Source of the DNA: Beverwykella pulmonaria
Taxonomy: Eukaryota; Ascomycota; Dothideomycetes; Pleosporales; Melanommataceae
Reading direction: 5' to 3'
Assembly (NCBI GenBank): GCA_001599595.1
Contig: BCHH01000001.1
Location: 1,683,403-1,747,402 of the forward strand
Length of the DNA: 64,000 nucleotides
Positions within the stretch are counted from its first letter, which is position 1, and every line of letters begins with the position of its first letter. The translations under genes were made by a program, and so were the position numbers. The notes beneath the pieces are model-generated. The model ran no database searches. It was not told where the DNA came from and was given only the letters and a program-made list of their open reading frames with translations. This document shows positions 1 through 12,126 of the stretch, one piece after another.

Positions 1-223
1 CTCCCTTATATCCCTCTTCCCAAAGAACAGAACAAACACCGTCGATCTATCTGTAGCCATGATATCCTCGTTTAGGCCTGATAAAGAAAACTTAGAGAGT
101 GACGTAAAATCAGCATGTCCATAAGTATCGCAAAATGGGTATCGTTCCGGAGTTGGGGTAAGTGAACCCATCCATTGGTAGGTCGTAAGAGAAATCGCAA
201 TTGAGGTTATGGGATCTACTCGT
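1..223. other. Short 3' flank of wc-1
   Basis: This stretch lies downstream of the wc-1 stop codon. I see no conserved reading frame or RNA gene in it; it probably contains the wc-1 3' untranslated region. Confidence 0.4.
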
Positions 224-3200
224 TCAATCGGGCTCGACACCTTCGTCAATCTTGGTGGGAATACCACCGCTGTACCCCTGCGAAGCAGCTACCTCCATGC
301 GCGCCACCTTTGCAGCATGACTGTCAGTATTGGCCTGTTGTGGGGTCCTTTGAGGAATTGCGGAAGGTCCTGGCTGGCTCCCGCTCTCGGTCGTGACATT
401 TGGTAGAATAGCTTGGTTGTGTCGCGGCGATGAACTTTTCTTGCTCTTATCGCTTTGTGAATGTTGTGATGAATGCCTTGGCGACACGCGTCCATTCTGA
501 AAGGGAATTCGTTAGCCTAAGAATTAAAAAAATACAAAAATGCCATGTTGCCCCCAAAAGATGTTGTGGAAAAACATGGAAAACATACCTGCTTAGCCCA
601 TCGCAGCCCGCAAGAATTGCACAGATCTCGGTTTCCGGAAGGGCCTCGTCTCCATTCCGGAGTGGTTCTTGTGTGACAGTTTGCGCAATCTTTCTGCAGT
701 TGCCCAGCTCCCTTTCTCCGCTTTCTCTTCTTCTTTGCAGCCAATAAGCTTTGGACTTCCTCTGCCAGATAGCGATTACGCTTCTCCATTTGCCGTAGCT
801 CATATTGCCAGCTTGTACTTCTGGTGGTCTTCAGCTCATCGAAGACATTATCGTCCGAAGCGAGGCTGTGATCCTGGTGTCCGATCGGGAGCCCATTCTG
901 TCCTGCAAACGTTGTCGCCGATGTCTCTGTTGTGCTGAAGAGGGCGTCAGATGGGTTGGGGTGAGATCCACCAAGTGGATTTTGGTGCATTGGCGATGCC
1001 TCGGATTGAATCGAGGGAATGGAAGAGCTGGACTCCCCAGAGGTCCGTTCCTTACTTCCATACATCGCAGGCCGTTGCGTGCCACTCCTTGAGAATCTGA
1101 GTAGCCTCGTCTGGCCGACGATGAAAGTAGGCTTCTGGCCTTCTATGGCATCGCCAGGGTACATTGTCGTGAAAGCCTGTAGCACCTGCCCTCTCTTGTT
1201 GATCATCTCATGCTTGACTTCGCCCTTCCTTCCACTTCTTGTCAGCTCAAGTATGCGCCCAAAGTTTTGCTTGGAATCCTGGCGCATAAGTGCTTGTATG
1301 CTGGTTCCCACCAGATCCTCGGGTTGTCTGTCCAACAGTTGCCGCACGTTAGACGACACGAACAAAAACATGCCAGATGTGGACATTTTCGTCCAGAGCT
1401 CGTTATCTCCAATTCCTCCGGATGCGCGGACAATCGACTGGCACAATGTGTAGACGGGTCTCTCTCGCCCTACAAGGATAATACACTTACGTCCCTTCCC
1501 CTGCTCGGTATGTAGTGAGCCGTGTCCCTCGAACCACATGTAACCACTCTTTTTCCGCCTTATTCGGAAGACGACGTTGACGGAGCTACCATTACTCGTC
1601 TCTTTCAGTTCCCTTGTTACGGGAACGATATCACTAGGGTGGCACACTGATGACAAAGCCGTGCCAACGAGTTCGCTTGGATCATATTCTAGGATTCTGT
1701 TGCTCGATGACGACAGGTAGAGAAATAGGCCTTTGAGGGAGAGCACATGGACAACGTCATCGGTGTTTTCTAGCAGGACTTTATCCCAGAGACGCCTGGT
1801 GATCTCAGCGTCGCCAGCGGATCCGTAACTGGCCAATATACTGGAAACCTCGTCTTTGGAGATGGTTTGGCCTTGCTCGGGTTGCGGTTTGAGCGCATCA
1901 TTGAAGATATAGCTTGGCATTGACAGACCACGTTGGTAATTGACCCTATATGACCCATCTTTGTTGATGTTAGCTGGTGGATGCAAGATATGGAACTACG
2001 AGTACCTACCGGCATTCTTGTTCGTCATAGAGCCCGGCTGCTCTACGAGATCAACCTGAAACCCTACGAAAAATTTGACATCGCCTCCCGACTCCCACGG
2101 GACAGGAATCATGGTGAGAAGGTTCATGAAGGGCTGGCCACCTCGCCGGTAGTTGATCAAACTGATTTGGGCCTCTGCTTTCGTTTGGATCATGTTTTTC
2201 AGATAAAAAACCGAGTCGTCGTCCACATATTTCCGCTTTATACCTTGCTCAACTTTACCGTCAGGGGACTGAAGGAATCGGCAGTTTCTGCCAAGAATCA
2301 TGTGCTTGCTGTAGCCGGTGAGGCGTTCGAAATTCTCCGAGCAATACACGATGGGGTTGTCGTCCAGCTCCGCGTCACACACGACGAAAGCGCACGACAA
2401 ATCTACCGACCCAATATCAATTACCGGGTTGGGTCGTGTGGCAACCCGCATTAACACGCCGAGCATATCGAAGCCTGTAGACGAATACGCGTTCTTGAAT
2501 TGCGTGCTCATGTGCGGCTTGGAGTGCATGGTTGACGGAAAGCCTCCTGGTGGAGTTCTCCATGGAAACTTTATTTGTCCTAAAGCCTCGGCTGAAATTT
2601 CTTGTTGAGGAGGTAGGGATCCCAGCTCTTGGGCTTGAAGTGACATCTGTGTAGGAATACTCTGTGATGAGGACTGCTGTTCACTGTGGGGCCGCGAAGC
2701 AGATGGCACGCTGCTCTGGTCCAGGCTGCTAGTGTGGGTGAGTAGGTTTGACCGTGGATCTGGTGTGGTACTCAAAGAGGAATTCCTGAACTGATCCGGA
2801 GCCTGCAAATTGACGCCACTTGAATCTTGTGGAGGGGCGGGTGGTGGGCTGATGAACTCTGGGCTCGCGGGGGATTCCATCATCGAATTTGGGAATTGAT
2901 TCCCCGAGAACATATTCATATCACTAGGCATCATGCCGAGGGCCTCGTGCATATCCAGTGGCATGGACATGTTGTTCGCGTACGGACTCGTCATATCCAT
3001 ATCCATGGAAACACTCGGGTGCATGGGAGAGGCATACGCGGATCCTGGGGCGGGCATGTTAGCGTATCGGGGGTCGTTGTTGGAGATTTCGGTGTTGATT
3101 GAGAGATCGTTTGCCGGATTTCTATTGTTCTGCATATCGCGGGAGGTCTGCGGATACGATGGGTCGCCATGCATGATTCCGTCCATGTCGGCACCCGGGG

Positions 3201-3486
3201 GTAAATTAAATTGAAAGGGATCCAAATTGCCATTACTGGGGTCACCAAAGCTCATCATGGACATCCTTCTCGAGTCTGGGCTTCCCATCTGCTGTGTCGT
3301 GCTTTGGCTGTACACGGGCATACTGCGGCGGCGGTTCGCCTTTTCATTTTGAGAAACAATGTCGTCGAGCGACTGCCCCGAGACCATGTCAAAATGGTTC
3401 ATTCCATCGCCCGACATGTCTATCATGGTTGAGCCGTTGTTGGTGAGCGGATACTGCCGCTGCGGGTACGAAGGATAGCCGCTCAT
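224..3486 (-). CDS. wc-1: White collar-1 type blue-light receptor and GATA transcription factor
   Basis: Blue-light photoreceptor and transcription factor, the WC-1 half of the White Collar complex that acts with WC-2 in the nucleus. Three exons: 3486-2010, 1958-589 and 496-224, giving 1039 aa (the Neurospora protein is somewhat longer). A LOV domain lies at roughly residues 365-485, with the flavin-binding motif GRNCRFLQ (reactive Cys near 402). Two further PAS domains follow in exon 2. A GATA-type zinc finger (CX2C...CX2C, CANC and CNSC) lies at about 917-941, followed by WAKQNGRVSP, which is read only after removing the 92-bp intron 497-588. The N-terminus is rich in Asn, Ser, Met and Pro and probably disordered. 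The frame stays open upstream to a TTG at 3528, but ATG 3486 is the first ATG. Identity is near certain; an extra 5' exon cannot be excluded. Confidence 0.95.
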
Positions 3487-4509
3487 CGTGGCAACGGAGG
3501 GGTCCGGTGGGGCCTCAAAAGGGCTCAAGCGATGATGGAGACGAGGGGCACGGGCATCGGTCTTCTTTTACAGGCATAGAGACGCGGCGGGGCCAGGGCA
3601 GAAAGGGTACGCTCTGGAGGCGGACTCAGGCTGGGGGGGCAAACGGCGGATGGAGTCGATGGGATGTGGGATAACTGGAGACATGTAGTCTCCTTGTCGG
3701 TGGAACGGAATGGGCCAAAACGCCACTCGTAATTGACGAAGGACGGCAGGTAGGACGGGATTTTGCGGCTCGTTGTCGGAGGTTGTGAGGAAGTGGAGGA
3801 TGTGCGAGTGGGCGGGACTAAGTGGGCATGCGAGGTATGCACTAGCAAGACGCAGCGGCCAAGAGGAGCAACCGGCCGCGAGTCAAAGGCCTAGGAGAAG
3901 CAGCGGAAAAAGAAAAATACAAGAAACGTTAGAATTAAGAGTCAGAAGGCAGCAAAGAGGAGGGCCGCACTCTGCACTCAGGGTCAGTCGGTGGCCCAAA
4001 GAGCAACGAGGTCGCAGTGGGGCGTCAATATGGGGGACAGGCAAATCCAACAGCATGCGTGTAGGAAGCTATGCCATTATGCCATTCTGCACGGCGCTGC
4101 AGATTTCCATCATGACCGAAATGACCCGTATGCGGGCGGGCCCAACCCTGCCGCACTGCTTTCCCGGTACAGCTCGCCCACAACTGGCCACTGTTTCAAC
4201 TCAACTCTTACCGCACTGCGCGAGCGTGCGCTAGAATGCAAGCAGAATGAGCGGTGGCAACTTCATAGCAGATACCTGTTCGCAGCGCGCGAGAAGCTGC
4301 AGACTGCCCCGGTGGCTGGCGGTGATAATGGTCGCCGCGAGTGCAAGTCCAGGGTGAGCGCGTTGCGCTGCGGCAGCGGCAGCTGGCAGCTTTGAGGTTA
4401 GCGATGGGGCGCTGGAGGAAGCGTGCTGGCCTTGGCGGTCCAAACCTCTGCATTGCACTGCTTTGTAGGTGGGATTTACCGTCGTGAGCTGCCCGCGCCC
4501 TCCACTGCA
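3487..4509. promoter_or_regulatory. Divergent intergenic region between wc-1 and uS2m
   Basis: About 1 kb separates the start codons of wc-1 (-) and the mitochondrial ribosomal protein gene (+), so it should hold both promoters and leaders. Open frames here show no family likeness and begin with non-ATG codons or overlap one another. No specific light-response element could be assigned by eye. Confidence 0.45.
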
Positions 4510-5916
4510 ATGACACCCTCCGCCGCCATGATTATACGGCAGCTTGCAGCCCGGAGCGGCACCCGCCACATACACACACATCTGCCATGCTTTCCCAACT
4601 CGCCCATTGCCCCAGGCTCGCGGACCCTCGCACGAAATTCTTTCCACCCAGCACGCCGGCTTGTATCCTCTGACATCAATTCCAACAACAATGCCTCCAC
4701 CAACCGCATACCGCCGTCTCTCGAGTCCCGGTTCGACCAGCTCTTTGATGCCAGCACACCAGAAGCAATTGACCCCATAACACCTGCGGCCACTGCCCCA
4801 CCCGAGCAAGCAACCGAGTTGGCAGAGACGGAGACGAGATCGGTGGCAGAGCAGTACTTCCAGTACAAGCGGCAGCGTGAGCACCACCACCACGACTACT
4901 ACAACGCTAACAACACTGACAACACCCCCCAGAAAGCCTCATCGGAAAGCTAGGCTCTGACATCACACCTCACTACCAACCACACACCCTCCTGAACAAC
5001 CCCCCCTCCCCCGCCGATGTTACCCTCGAGCTTCTCCTTGCGTCCGAAGCTCACCAAGGCCATGCCACGTCTCTCTGGAACCCCGCCAATGCCCGCTACA
5101 TCCACGGTATACGGCAGGGCGTCCACATTATCTCACTGGAAGTTACCGCAGCCCATCTGCGCCGAGCAGCCAAAGTAGTGCAAGAGGTCTCCAGGCTGGG
5201 CGGAATGGTCCTCTTCGTCGGGACCCGCGACGGACAGGACCGCGCCGTAGTTCGGGCTGCCGAGCTGGCGAAGGGGTACCATCTATTCGAGCGTTGGATA
5301 CCGGGGAGCATCACCAACGGGCAGCAGATCCTCGGCCGGTGTCGGACCAAGGTCGTGAACCAGCACGACGAGGAAGTTCCCGGATTCGAGGAACAGCTGT
5401 ATGAGCGACCGGTGCTACGACCCGACCTCGTCGTTGTCCTGAACCCCTTGGAGAACTACGTCCTGCTGCACGAATGTGCCCTGAACAACATCCCCACCAT
5501 CGGCGTCATCGACACCAATGCTGATCCAACCTGGGTTACATACCCTATTCCAGCCAACGACGACAGGTAATGTCTCAGAGCAACAGGGTCTATTTTTTTT
5601 TTGCCGCTAATTCTCCGGCAGTATTCGCTGTATCCAAGTCATTGCGGGCGTACTAGGTCGGGCCGGAGAAGCCGGCCAAAAGAAGCGTCTCGAAGCCGCT
5701 GCAAGGGGCGAAATCACGTACCGCCCCGCCCAGGGTCTAGAACTACCAGGCGAAGACGAGGCTGTCACCAAGGAGAAACCCACGGTAAATGAAGCAGAGA
5801 TCAGTCGAATCCTCGAATTGGCAAGGAAACAAGACGAAGAGGATGCGCTGGAAGAAAAACTCGATATGGCGAGAAATCGTGAAAGTAGTGGACGGGATCT
5901 TAAGAGTATAACATGA
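4510..5916 (+). CDS. Mitochondrial ribosomal protein uS2m (MRP4 type)
   Basis: Small-subunit protein S2 of the mitochondrial ribosome. Exons 4510-4876, 4933-5566 and 5622-5916 give 431 aa. The first exon has a mitochondrial-targeting character (MIIRQLAARSGTR, Arg and Ser rich, no acids), so Met 4528 is an equally good start. The first intron (56 bp, donor GTGAGC, branch CTAAC, acceptor CAG) removes a run of His codons that otherwise leads to a stop. S2 hallmarks are the segment LFVGTRDGQDRAVVRAAE, the phrase RWIPGSITNG, and PDLVVVLNP with NIPTIGVIDTNADP. The C-terminus is a charged, probably helical extension. Divergent from wc-1 and convergent with the Sec14-like gene. Confidence 0.92.
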
Positions 5917-6321
5917 AGTGATATGCAAAGATAGCGGGTAGTGCATCGAGCATCGGGTTAGAGTCTTTGTATATATATGTACGATAGACGTGCGATATCG
6001 TGTTCGGGCCATGTTCTTTATTAGTCACCCTCATATATCAGAGATTTCACATCTACAGTATCCCTAACAAGTGGAAGTGAGCACAGTTAGGAACCATTCA
6101 GTTCCTGGGGAGATATATAGACTCTACTCTATTTTCAATAAGAAGGGGACTAAGAATTAAAGAAACATGTCTATGCCATGCAAGTCTTGCGTCTACACAT
6201 GCACAAAGACTCGCGAGCGATGCTAGGCCCGACTCCATACACATTCACGGCGCATTGCCAAAACTAGACGACGCCCCTCCTCGTCCGCTTCCCGACTAGC
6301 CCAACAGGGCGCTTGAGCGGC
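5917..6321. other. Convergent intergenic region
   Basis: This 3' to 3' gap lies between uS2m and the Sec14-like gene. It is moderately AT-rich and presumably holds both 3' untranslated regions. No gene seen. Confidence 0.4.
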
Positions 6322-8263
6322 CTAGTCCAGATCATCCTGGCTCGTCTCCTGCAGCGGCGGCGCTGCTGCTACCGGTGCGGGCGGCACAACATTCTCCTTC
6401 TTAGCAGCCGGATAGAAATCCAGTTTCCCATCCTCCCCAATCATCCCTATACGGTCGTAGAACGTTTTCGCCCGCACATACGGATCCAGCGTCCAGTAAT
6501 TGGAGCGCAGGTCCTCGGCAATAGCATTGCGTTCTGATCTCCTTTCCTCGAGACTCGTGTCTGGCTCCGCCGCGCTCCCAGCATTAATCCAGTCCATGAC
6601 CGTACTCTCGTACCTCCTGACCATCTCCGTCCGCGCCGCCTGCAGTTTCTCTCTTGTCTCCGTATCCGCCATCTTTGCATTTTCATTCGGGTCAGGCTCT
6701 ACATACGTGTACTCCCACTTCTCGTCTCCGTCGAGCTCGACGGGGATTTGGGAGCGCGGGATGAAGTTGGAGAGTTCGTCGACGGTTTTCGCGAAGTGCA
6801 CTTTTCCGGCCACCACCGGGTCCAGCCACCCCCGAATGATGGTCCAGATGGTGTTGAAGATCCAGGGGGCTTTGTAGACGAGGACGGCGCCAAGGGATTC
6901 AGGGTAGTTTGCTTCGAAGCATTTTATCATGAATTTTACAGGGGTGTAGTCCTGGAAGAGGCATCAGTGAAAATGCGTGAGGATGATGTGTAGGGTGGAT
7001 CTTACCATGTTTGCCATAGAGAAGCCCGTCATGTCGAAGATGATAGTCTGAAAGCAATCATCAGCGCATGTATGTCTTGACATAGGTTGTTTGGGTACTT
7101 ACCGCAGTATCGACCGGAGGCCTCAAAAGCATCCTGGCCGTCTCAATCGTATACACGGTGAATCTTTCTAAGCTCTTCTCACTCTGCTCTCCTTGCTTGT
7201 GCAACCGCGCGCGGACAATACACATTGGCCGCCCATCCTTGTCCAGGCCGTGTAAGAAACTCTTCCCCATCCTTATCTGTGCCAAAAAGTCTTCTGCCTC
7301 TTTCTTGACTTTGGGATCATCGCTTTTACTACTGTTGAGTGCAAACAATTCGCCATTCACTACAATGTCGTCGTCAACGTGCATATCCTCGGATCGCCAA
7401 TGCATCGTCGATATCATCATGACCAGCGCTTTATCCACGTCCCACTTCCTTGCGCGCAAAAATCGGAGTAGGAGACCATCGGGATGGTCCGACTTGACCA
7501 TATTCCAGAACGTCTTTCGCAGATCTTCGGGCGCCGTGTTTGCAATGGCCGTCTTGAAGTCTTTATTCTGCCCGTGCTTGTCGTCCTCATCTGCTATGGA
7601 CAACGAACTGAGATCTGACGGGGTTGCGCTGCCGGAAGGAGGATTGGAATCCGACTCGGTACCCTTGTCGCCCTTGCTCCGCTTGAACACGTGTAGACGG
7701 CTCTTCTTCTTCTCTTTCTTGCCCGACTTCTCCGGCGTGTCGCTCGTCAGAGCTGATATCGGCGTCTGCGTGCCACTGGCGCTGGGATCCTCTGAAAGGG
7801 CCTCGTATACTCCAAACACCTTCATTGTTGCCGCCCACAGCTCGCGCAGCTTGACTTCTTGTTCCGGGGTGAGTGTTCCCGGCCGGCCGGGAGGCATGTT
7901 CGGCGCCATGACGAGGTACGAATCTGTCCGATCCGAGTACTTAAAGTTCGACGAGGTACCGAGTTCTCCAGCGTCCTTCTTCGAGTTGTCCCTCACGAGT
8001 GGAAAGAGGAGTGCGCCGCCGATTGCAAGGCCAAAACAGACAACCGCAGTGAAGAGTCCTGTCCCGCTCTTTTTATGAGGCCCCTCCGCGCAATGATACC
8101 CACAATCGTATGCTCGATGGCTGTACACGAGAGTACGCTTGACGTTGGCTGTGAGACGGAGGTGAGACTGCTTGGTAATACGCCCAAATGGTCGATATGT
8201 AAAGGATGTCGATGTTAACAAGCTGGTTGATATTCTCCTAGCAGTATGGACGCGGAGGCACAT
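6322..8263 (-). CDS. Sec14-like CRAL-TRIO phosphatidylinositol transfer protein
   Basis: Lipid-transfer protein of the Sec14 family, probably exchanging phosphatidylinositol and another lipid at membranes; closest in feel to fungal Csr1/Sfh2 proteins. Exons 8263-7103, 7047-7006 (only 42 bp) and 6951-6322 give 610 aa. The micro-exon encodes TIIFDMTGFSMANM and joins to DYTPVKFMIKCFEANYPESL, the classic Sec14 floor of the lipid pocket. A CRAL-TRIO N-terminal helical domain (DGLLLRFLRARKWDVDKAL) precedes it. Met 7909 (MAPNMPPGRPG, a typical beginning of this family) would give a 492-aa protein. The 118 residues upstream contain a hydrophobic segment (GLFTAVVCFGLAIGGALLF) and may be a real membrane anchor or translated leader. 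Family certain; start uncertain. Confidence 0.88.
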
Positions 8264-8793
8264 GTATGAGAAGAAAGAGAAGAAAAAGAAGGCTGGGGCT
8301 CAGGCACCCTGCTTATGGAAGGCACACGGGGGCTGTTCCTCAATGACAGCTTCTGCGGGATCCCGGCAGAGTCGGAGGGGCGGAGCAGTAATTTGTGCGA
8401 GCGCGCGCGGCAGAGGACTCGGGGTACGGGGTTGTGATATCTGGGCTGGAGGGCATTCGTGTGAGACTGACGAGTCCGCCCAATGAGTCGTCAACCGCGC
8501 ACCGCCATGTCGTGGCGACAAGAATCCAGTGCTCGTCGCACCTTCCGTCATAGAGGTCGACGCTGAATGCGGGTTAGCTCCAACTTCCCCACCACAGCTT
8601 CCTCGTCGCGATACACGTGCTCTGGGAGCGAAACAACAACCACCTCTAATTCTCGACCGCGTTGATCCAACCTGATGGGCCGCCTTCTTGGTCAATTCGA
8701 CGCGTGAATAGCATTGTGCACGCATTCAATTGTCCCTCCAACCCAACTCAACTCAACTCAAACAATCACCACCCCACCACCACGAGCCCCAAA
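8264..8793. promoter_or_regulatory. Divergent intergenic region Sec14-like / DAM1
   Basis: A 530-bp region between two diverging start codons. The DAM1 leader contains a short CAACT-type repeat (about 8742-8760). No reading frame of its own is convincing. Confidence 0.4.
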
Positions 8794-9579
8794 ATGACAT
8801 CCACTACGCCCCCCTCCGAGCCTACCAACCGCCGCACGCGTTCCAAATCACCTCGTTCGCGCCCAACAACGCCCCTCCGCCCCTCCTCGCGCTCCTCCCT
8901 CCGCAACTCGGCGTCACGCGCCCGAGGCTCCCACGGATCGGAAGCCTCCCCCCTCGAGAACCTCGAAGGCCCCTTCGCGGAGCTCAGCGACGCAATGGCC
9001 GACCTCGAAGCCAACTTTATGCAGCTCCAACTCATGCACGAGAGTTTGGCACGGTTCTCAGAGAGCTTTGCGGGGTTCCTGTATGGGCTGAATATGAATG
9101 CTTTTTGTGTGGATTTCCCTGAGGTGAGACACAGCAATCACAGTACTCTGTACATACGAGTTAGATATTGGGATGCTAATAGGATGGTGGTGGTACAGAC
9201 GCCCATTCCTGAATCCTTCAAACGGCCCCAGAACAACCCCAATGCCAGCACCGACCCTTCGCTCTCCTCCTCGCTGAACCGACATCCTAACTCGCAAGGC
9301 TACGAAGTTGACATGGAGGCCACCTTCCTAACGACCGATACCTCATTCGTGGATAACCCGCCTAGTAGCAAGGCTTCGAAGTTCTCCACTCCGGCGCCAC
9401 CTCCGGCGGGCAAGACGTCTGGGATTCCTGCGAGAGGGAGGGGAGGTATACCGAGAGCAGGTGGGAGGGGTGGTGGGATTCCTGTGCGTGGAGGAGGGGT
9501 AGGAAGGGGTACGAGGGGCGGGAGCGGGATTGGGAGAGGTGGGGCAACTACAGCAGGGAGAGGGAGAGCACTGCGGTAG
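8794..9579 (+). CDS. dam1: DASH/Dam1 complex subunit Dam1
   Basis: Outer-kinetochore protein that, with the rest of the DASH ring, couples chromosomes to spindle microtubules. Exons 8794-9123 and 9199-9579 give 236 aa. The Dam1 core is unmistakable: SDAMADLEANFMQLQLMHES, then LARFSESFAGFLYGLNMNAF and CVDFPE. The 75-bp intron is a multiple of three without a stop, so a naive frame reads through it; its GTGAGA donor, GCTAAT branch and CAG acceptor argue for removal. The N-terminus is Ser/Arg/Pro rich, with several sites resembling Aurora kinase targets. The C-terminal 50 residues (about 187-236) are a Gly/Arg tail (GRGG, RAGGRGG, RGGG repeats). Divergent from the Sec14-like gene. Confidence 0.93.
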   Translation: MTSTTPPSEPTNRRTRSKSPRSRPTTPLRPSSRSSLRNSASRARGSHGSEASPLENLEGPFAELSDAMADLEANFMQLQLMHESLARFSESFAGFLYGLNMNAFCVDFPEVRHSNHSTLYIRVRYWDANRMVVVQTPIPESFKRPQNNPNASTDPSLSSSLNRHPNSQGYEVDMEATFLTTDTSFVDNPPSSKASKFSTPAPPPAGKTSGIPARGRGGIPRAGGRGGGIPVRGGGVGRGTRGGSGIGRGGATTAGRGRALR

Positions 9580-10216
9580 AGTATCAAAAACCGGACGATG
9601 GGATAGGAACGAGAGATGCCACATTTTGGAGTTGATTGACTTTATAAACCCAACTACCTGCCTCTACTACAGAGTTTTGTATACGTATATATTGTCGTTG
9701 AGTAGATATGATAGGGTAGTACGGGCTGTATCAGTCCTAGGGGCACCGCCCCTCGTCACCAGAATAGCAAGATCAAGGAATGCGACATAGATTATGCTCG
9801 CAAAACCGACAGTATATTCATAGCGATCGTAATTCGTCCTCTCCCACTTTAGGACGCTACAATAATGTCCTTCAACTCACTAATTCAAATCATCGATCAA
9901 CCAAGTCCCAAATCCGTCATAAGCAATTTGTTCGTCGGACTCCGTCCTCATTAACATTACCACTATTCCCACTTCAAAAGTCATAACCGAATTGTAAATG
10001 CAGCAATCCCAGGTCGCTTCGCCGTCCATGAGAGGGGTATCACCGCAGTGGTATCATAAAGCAAAGCAAAAAGACTCAGAAAAGAATGGAGGAAAGGAAG
10101 AAACGGAAGTGAGGTCCCTTTCTTCGCTGTGCGGCTTGAACTTCGCAGCGATAGGTCGTCGAGACCTCGTTGGATGGAGGGAGAGGGGAAACAAGTCCCT
10201 GGACACGAGAATGTGT
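9580..10216. other. Convergent intergenic region DAM1 / YTP1-like
   Basis: Holds the two 3' flanks. AT-rich, several short open frames with no family likeness; nothing further seen. Confidence 0.4.
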
Positions 10217-12126
10217 TCAAGCCAGAACGCTGGCGCTACTCTTCGCAAACAGGCTGGTGTTTTCCTTCCTCAGGGCCCAGCCTTTGATGGCGATCAACAC
10301 CGTGGTCCATGCCATGATGAGCGAAGTAAGGCCCATAGTGACGGTGAAGGTGAACATGGCGTCGAGATGGTACGACTCGAGAGCGGCGACAGTGTCCTTG
10401 TTGCTCACCATGAAGGTCAAACCGCCAGCAACAAGGCAGAAAGCAGCAATGACCTCGGATGGGGGACGGGATGGCAGGAAGGAAGTCGGGGGCGAGATGT
10501 ACATAATCATGTATGTGGCGGCTCTCGCAGCAGCGAACCCCATGAACATGCCTCCCCACTGCGAATGTATCATCGTGGAGATCTTCGAATTCTGATGATG
10601 AGAGCTCATCATTTTGCCAAGTAGAAGAATAATGAGACCTGGTATCGGATTCATCGAGAAGCGATATTGTCGAGGTTGCTGCCATGTTTCTTGGGTGAAC
10701 TGCGAAGGCGGTTGCGCCGAGAGAACATGGGTGTTGAGCAGCGCTCGTATCATTCGCGATTCGATGATCATGCCCAACTAGGCCACGTTAGTGAATGGTC
10801 GCACTACAGAAAATGGGCATCAACTCACCAACCCTCCGCCAAAGAACATGACCGAAATGGAGACGTGCTCCAAGTCCTGGGCCGTCCACGCATCGCCCCA
10901 AGCCGCCATATGCTCCATAAAGACGTTTGTGCAGCCATAAAGAAATATGACGAATGACTCGGTAAACTCAGCCGAGGGTAAGGCCGCCCTCCGACGACCG
11001 ACCATCTCCTGGGTTGGCTTCATATTCCATGCCCAACCAAGGTCGGCGAACGCTCCCATCCATCGTCCAAGGGTGAGTAAACCATATCCAAAGAAGATTC
11101 CGCCTTTGACGTAGTGCGCAAGCACATTAAAAACCGCACCACCCTTCTGCGACGGTCTGTCAGCTCGTATCCACGATCGCAAGGGCTGCCATCAACTACT
11201 TACCCCGATGCCTCCATACACCACGGTTCCGGAGGTAATGGCGACAAAACCTTGCACTAAGGCAGTTCGCTCGATCACGATGTAGAGAATTCGCATGACC
11301 TTCAAAGGCCGACCAGCAGCGAAGCGTGCGATGTTGCGCGAGAGAAACCGGTCCACGGACGTGTTCCGCAAGAAGCCGCGCTTTTCTGCTTCAGTGTCAA
11401 ACAAATCGTCCTCTTCTTCTTGAGTGTACCTCCGCATCGTTCCAGGGAACCGGTGGTCGTCCGACTCGACGGTTGGGCTGTCAGCGCACAGTGACGCTGA
11501 ATTTCGCTCAGTGCCTTGGCCTGAATCATTCGACCATCTGGATGGATTCGGAAGCTGCGCATCCTGTACGCGCTGGTAATGGTCCATGTTTGCCGTTGTC
11601 ATCTGCTGAGTTGGAATGTCCTCCTGGGAATGTGCCTTTGTCCGTCCCGTATACGCCTGGATGAGACCCATGGAGACCCATGCGAGGACGATCCATGTTA
11701 TAATCCAGCCAATCTTGCTGTGGGCATTGTTCGCGTATAACTCTGGGGTCTTGTGGTTGTAGATGACACCCAGGACGAGCGCAAATGCATTGACGACGAG
11801 GAAGAGAAACTGAACAGGGAGCATAAAACGCGACCGGGCGATGCTCAGCATCACACCTAGAGAAGTCAGCGAGTGACTTCAAGATAGTGGTGGAGCTGTG
11901 GGAACCCACCGACTGGCAGTATGACAACCCACGCCAACACCTCTAGCCCAATATGCCAATACATCAGCGCGACATGCTCTGAAAGACTCCAGTAACTCGG
12001 CGGCACATTGTTGTTGTGCTCATTCTGTACGCCTTTGTGGTGCTCCTTGCCGTGAGCGACTACCAGAGGAAGGGCCTCGAGTAGGAGCGCTGCGGTGGCT
12101 ACTGTCAGGACGCGCCCGCCTGTCAT
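10217..12126 (-). CDS. Ytp1/DUF2427 family integral membrane protein
   Basis: Polytopic membrane protein with an N-terminal DUF2427-type region and a C-terminal Ytp1-type region; its biochemical role is unknown. Exons 12126-11910, 11856-11204, 11146-10829 and 10777-10217 give 582 aa, with all three internal introns 51-57 bp. A signal peptide is visible (MTGGRVLTVATAALLLEALP, then VVAHGKEHH). About ten hydrophobic segments follow, for example MYWHIGLEVLAWVVILPVG, FLFLVVNAFALVLGVIY and IGWIITWIVLAWVSMGLI. An acidic, probably cytosolic loop (residues about 160-250) splits the two halves. Conserved His/Trp-containing helices (SYWSLSEHVALMYWHIG; LYGCTNVFMEHMAAWGDAW) gave the yeast protein its old comparison with electron-transport proteins. 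Convergent with DAM1. Confidence 0.85.

Noticed and set aside
3525..3848. 107-codon upstream frame on the wc-1 strand
   Set aside because: Begins at TTG with no ATG of its own; most likely leader sequence.
7158..8078. 306-codon plus-strand frame
   Set aside because: Antisense of the Sec14-like gene; no family likeness.
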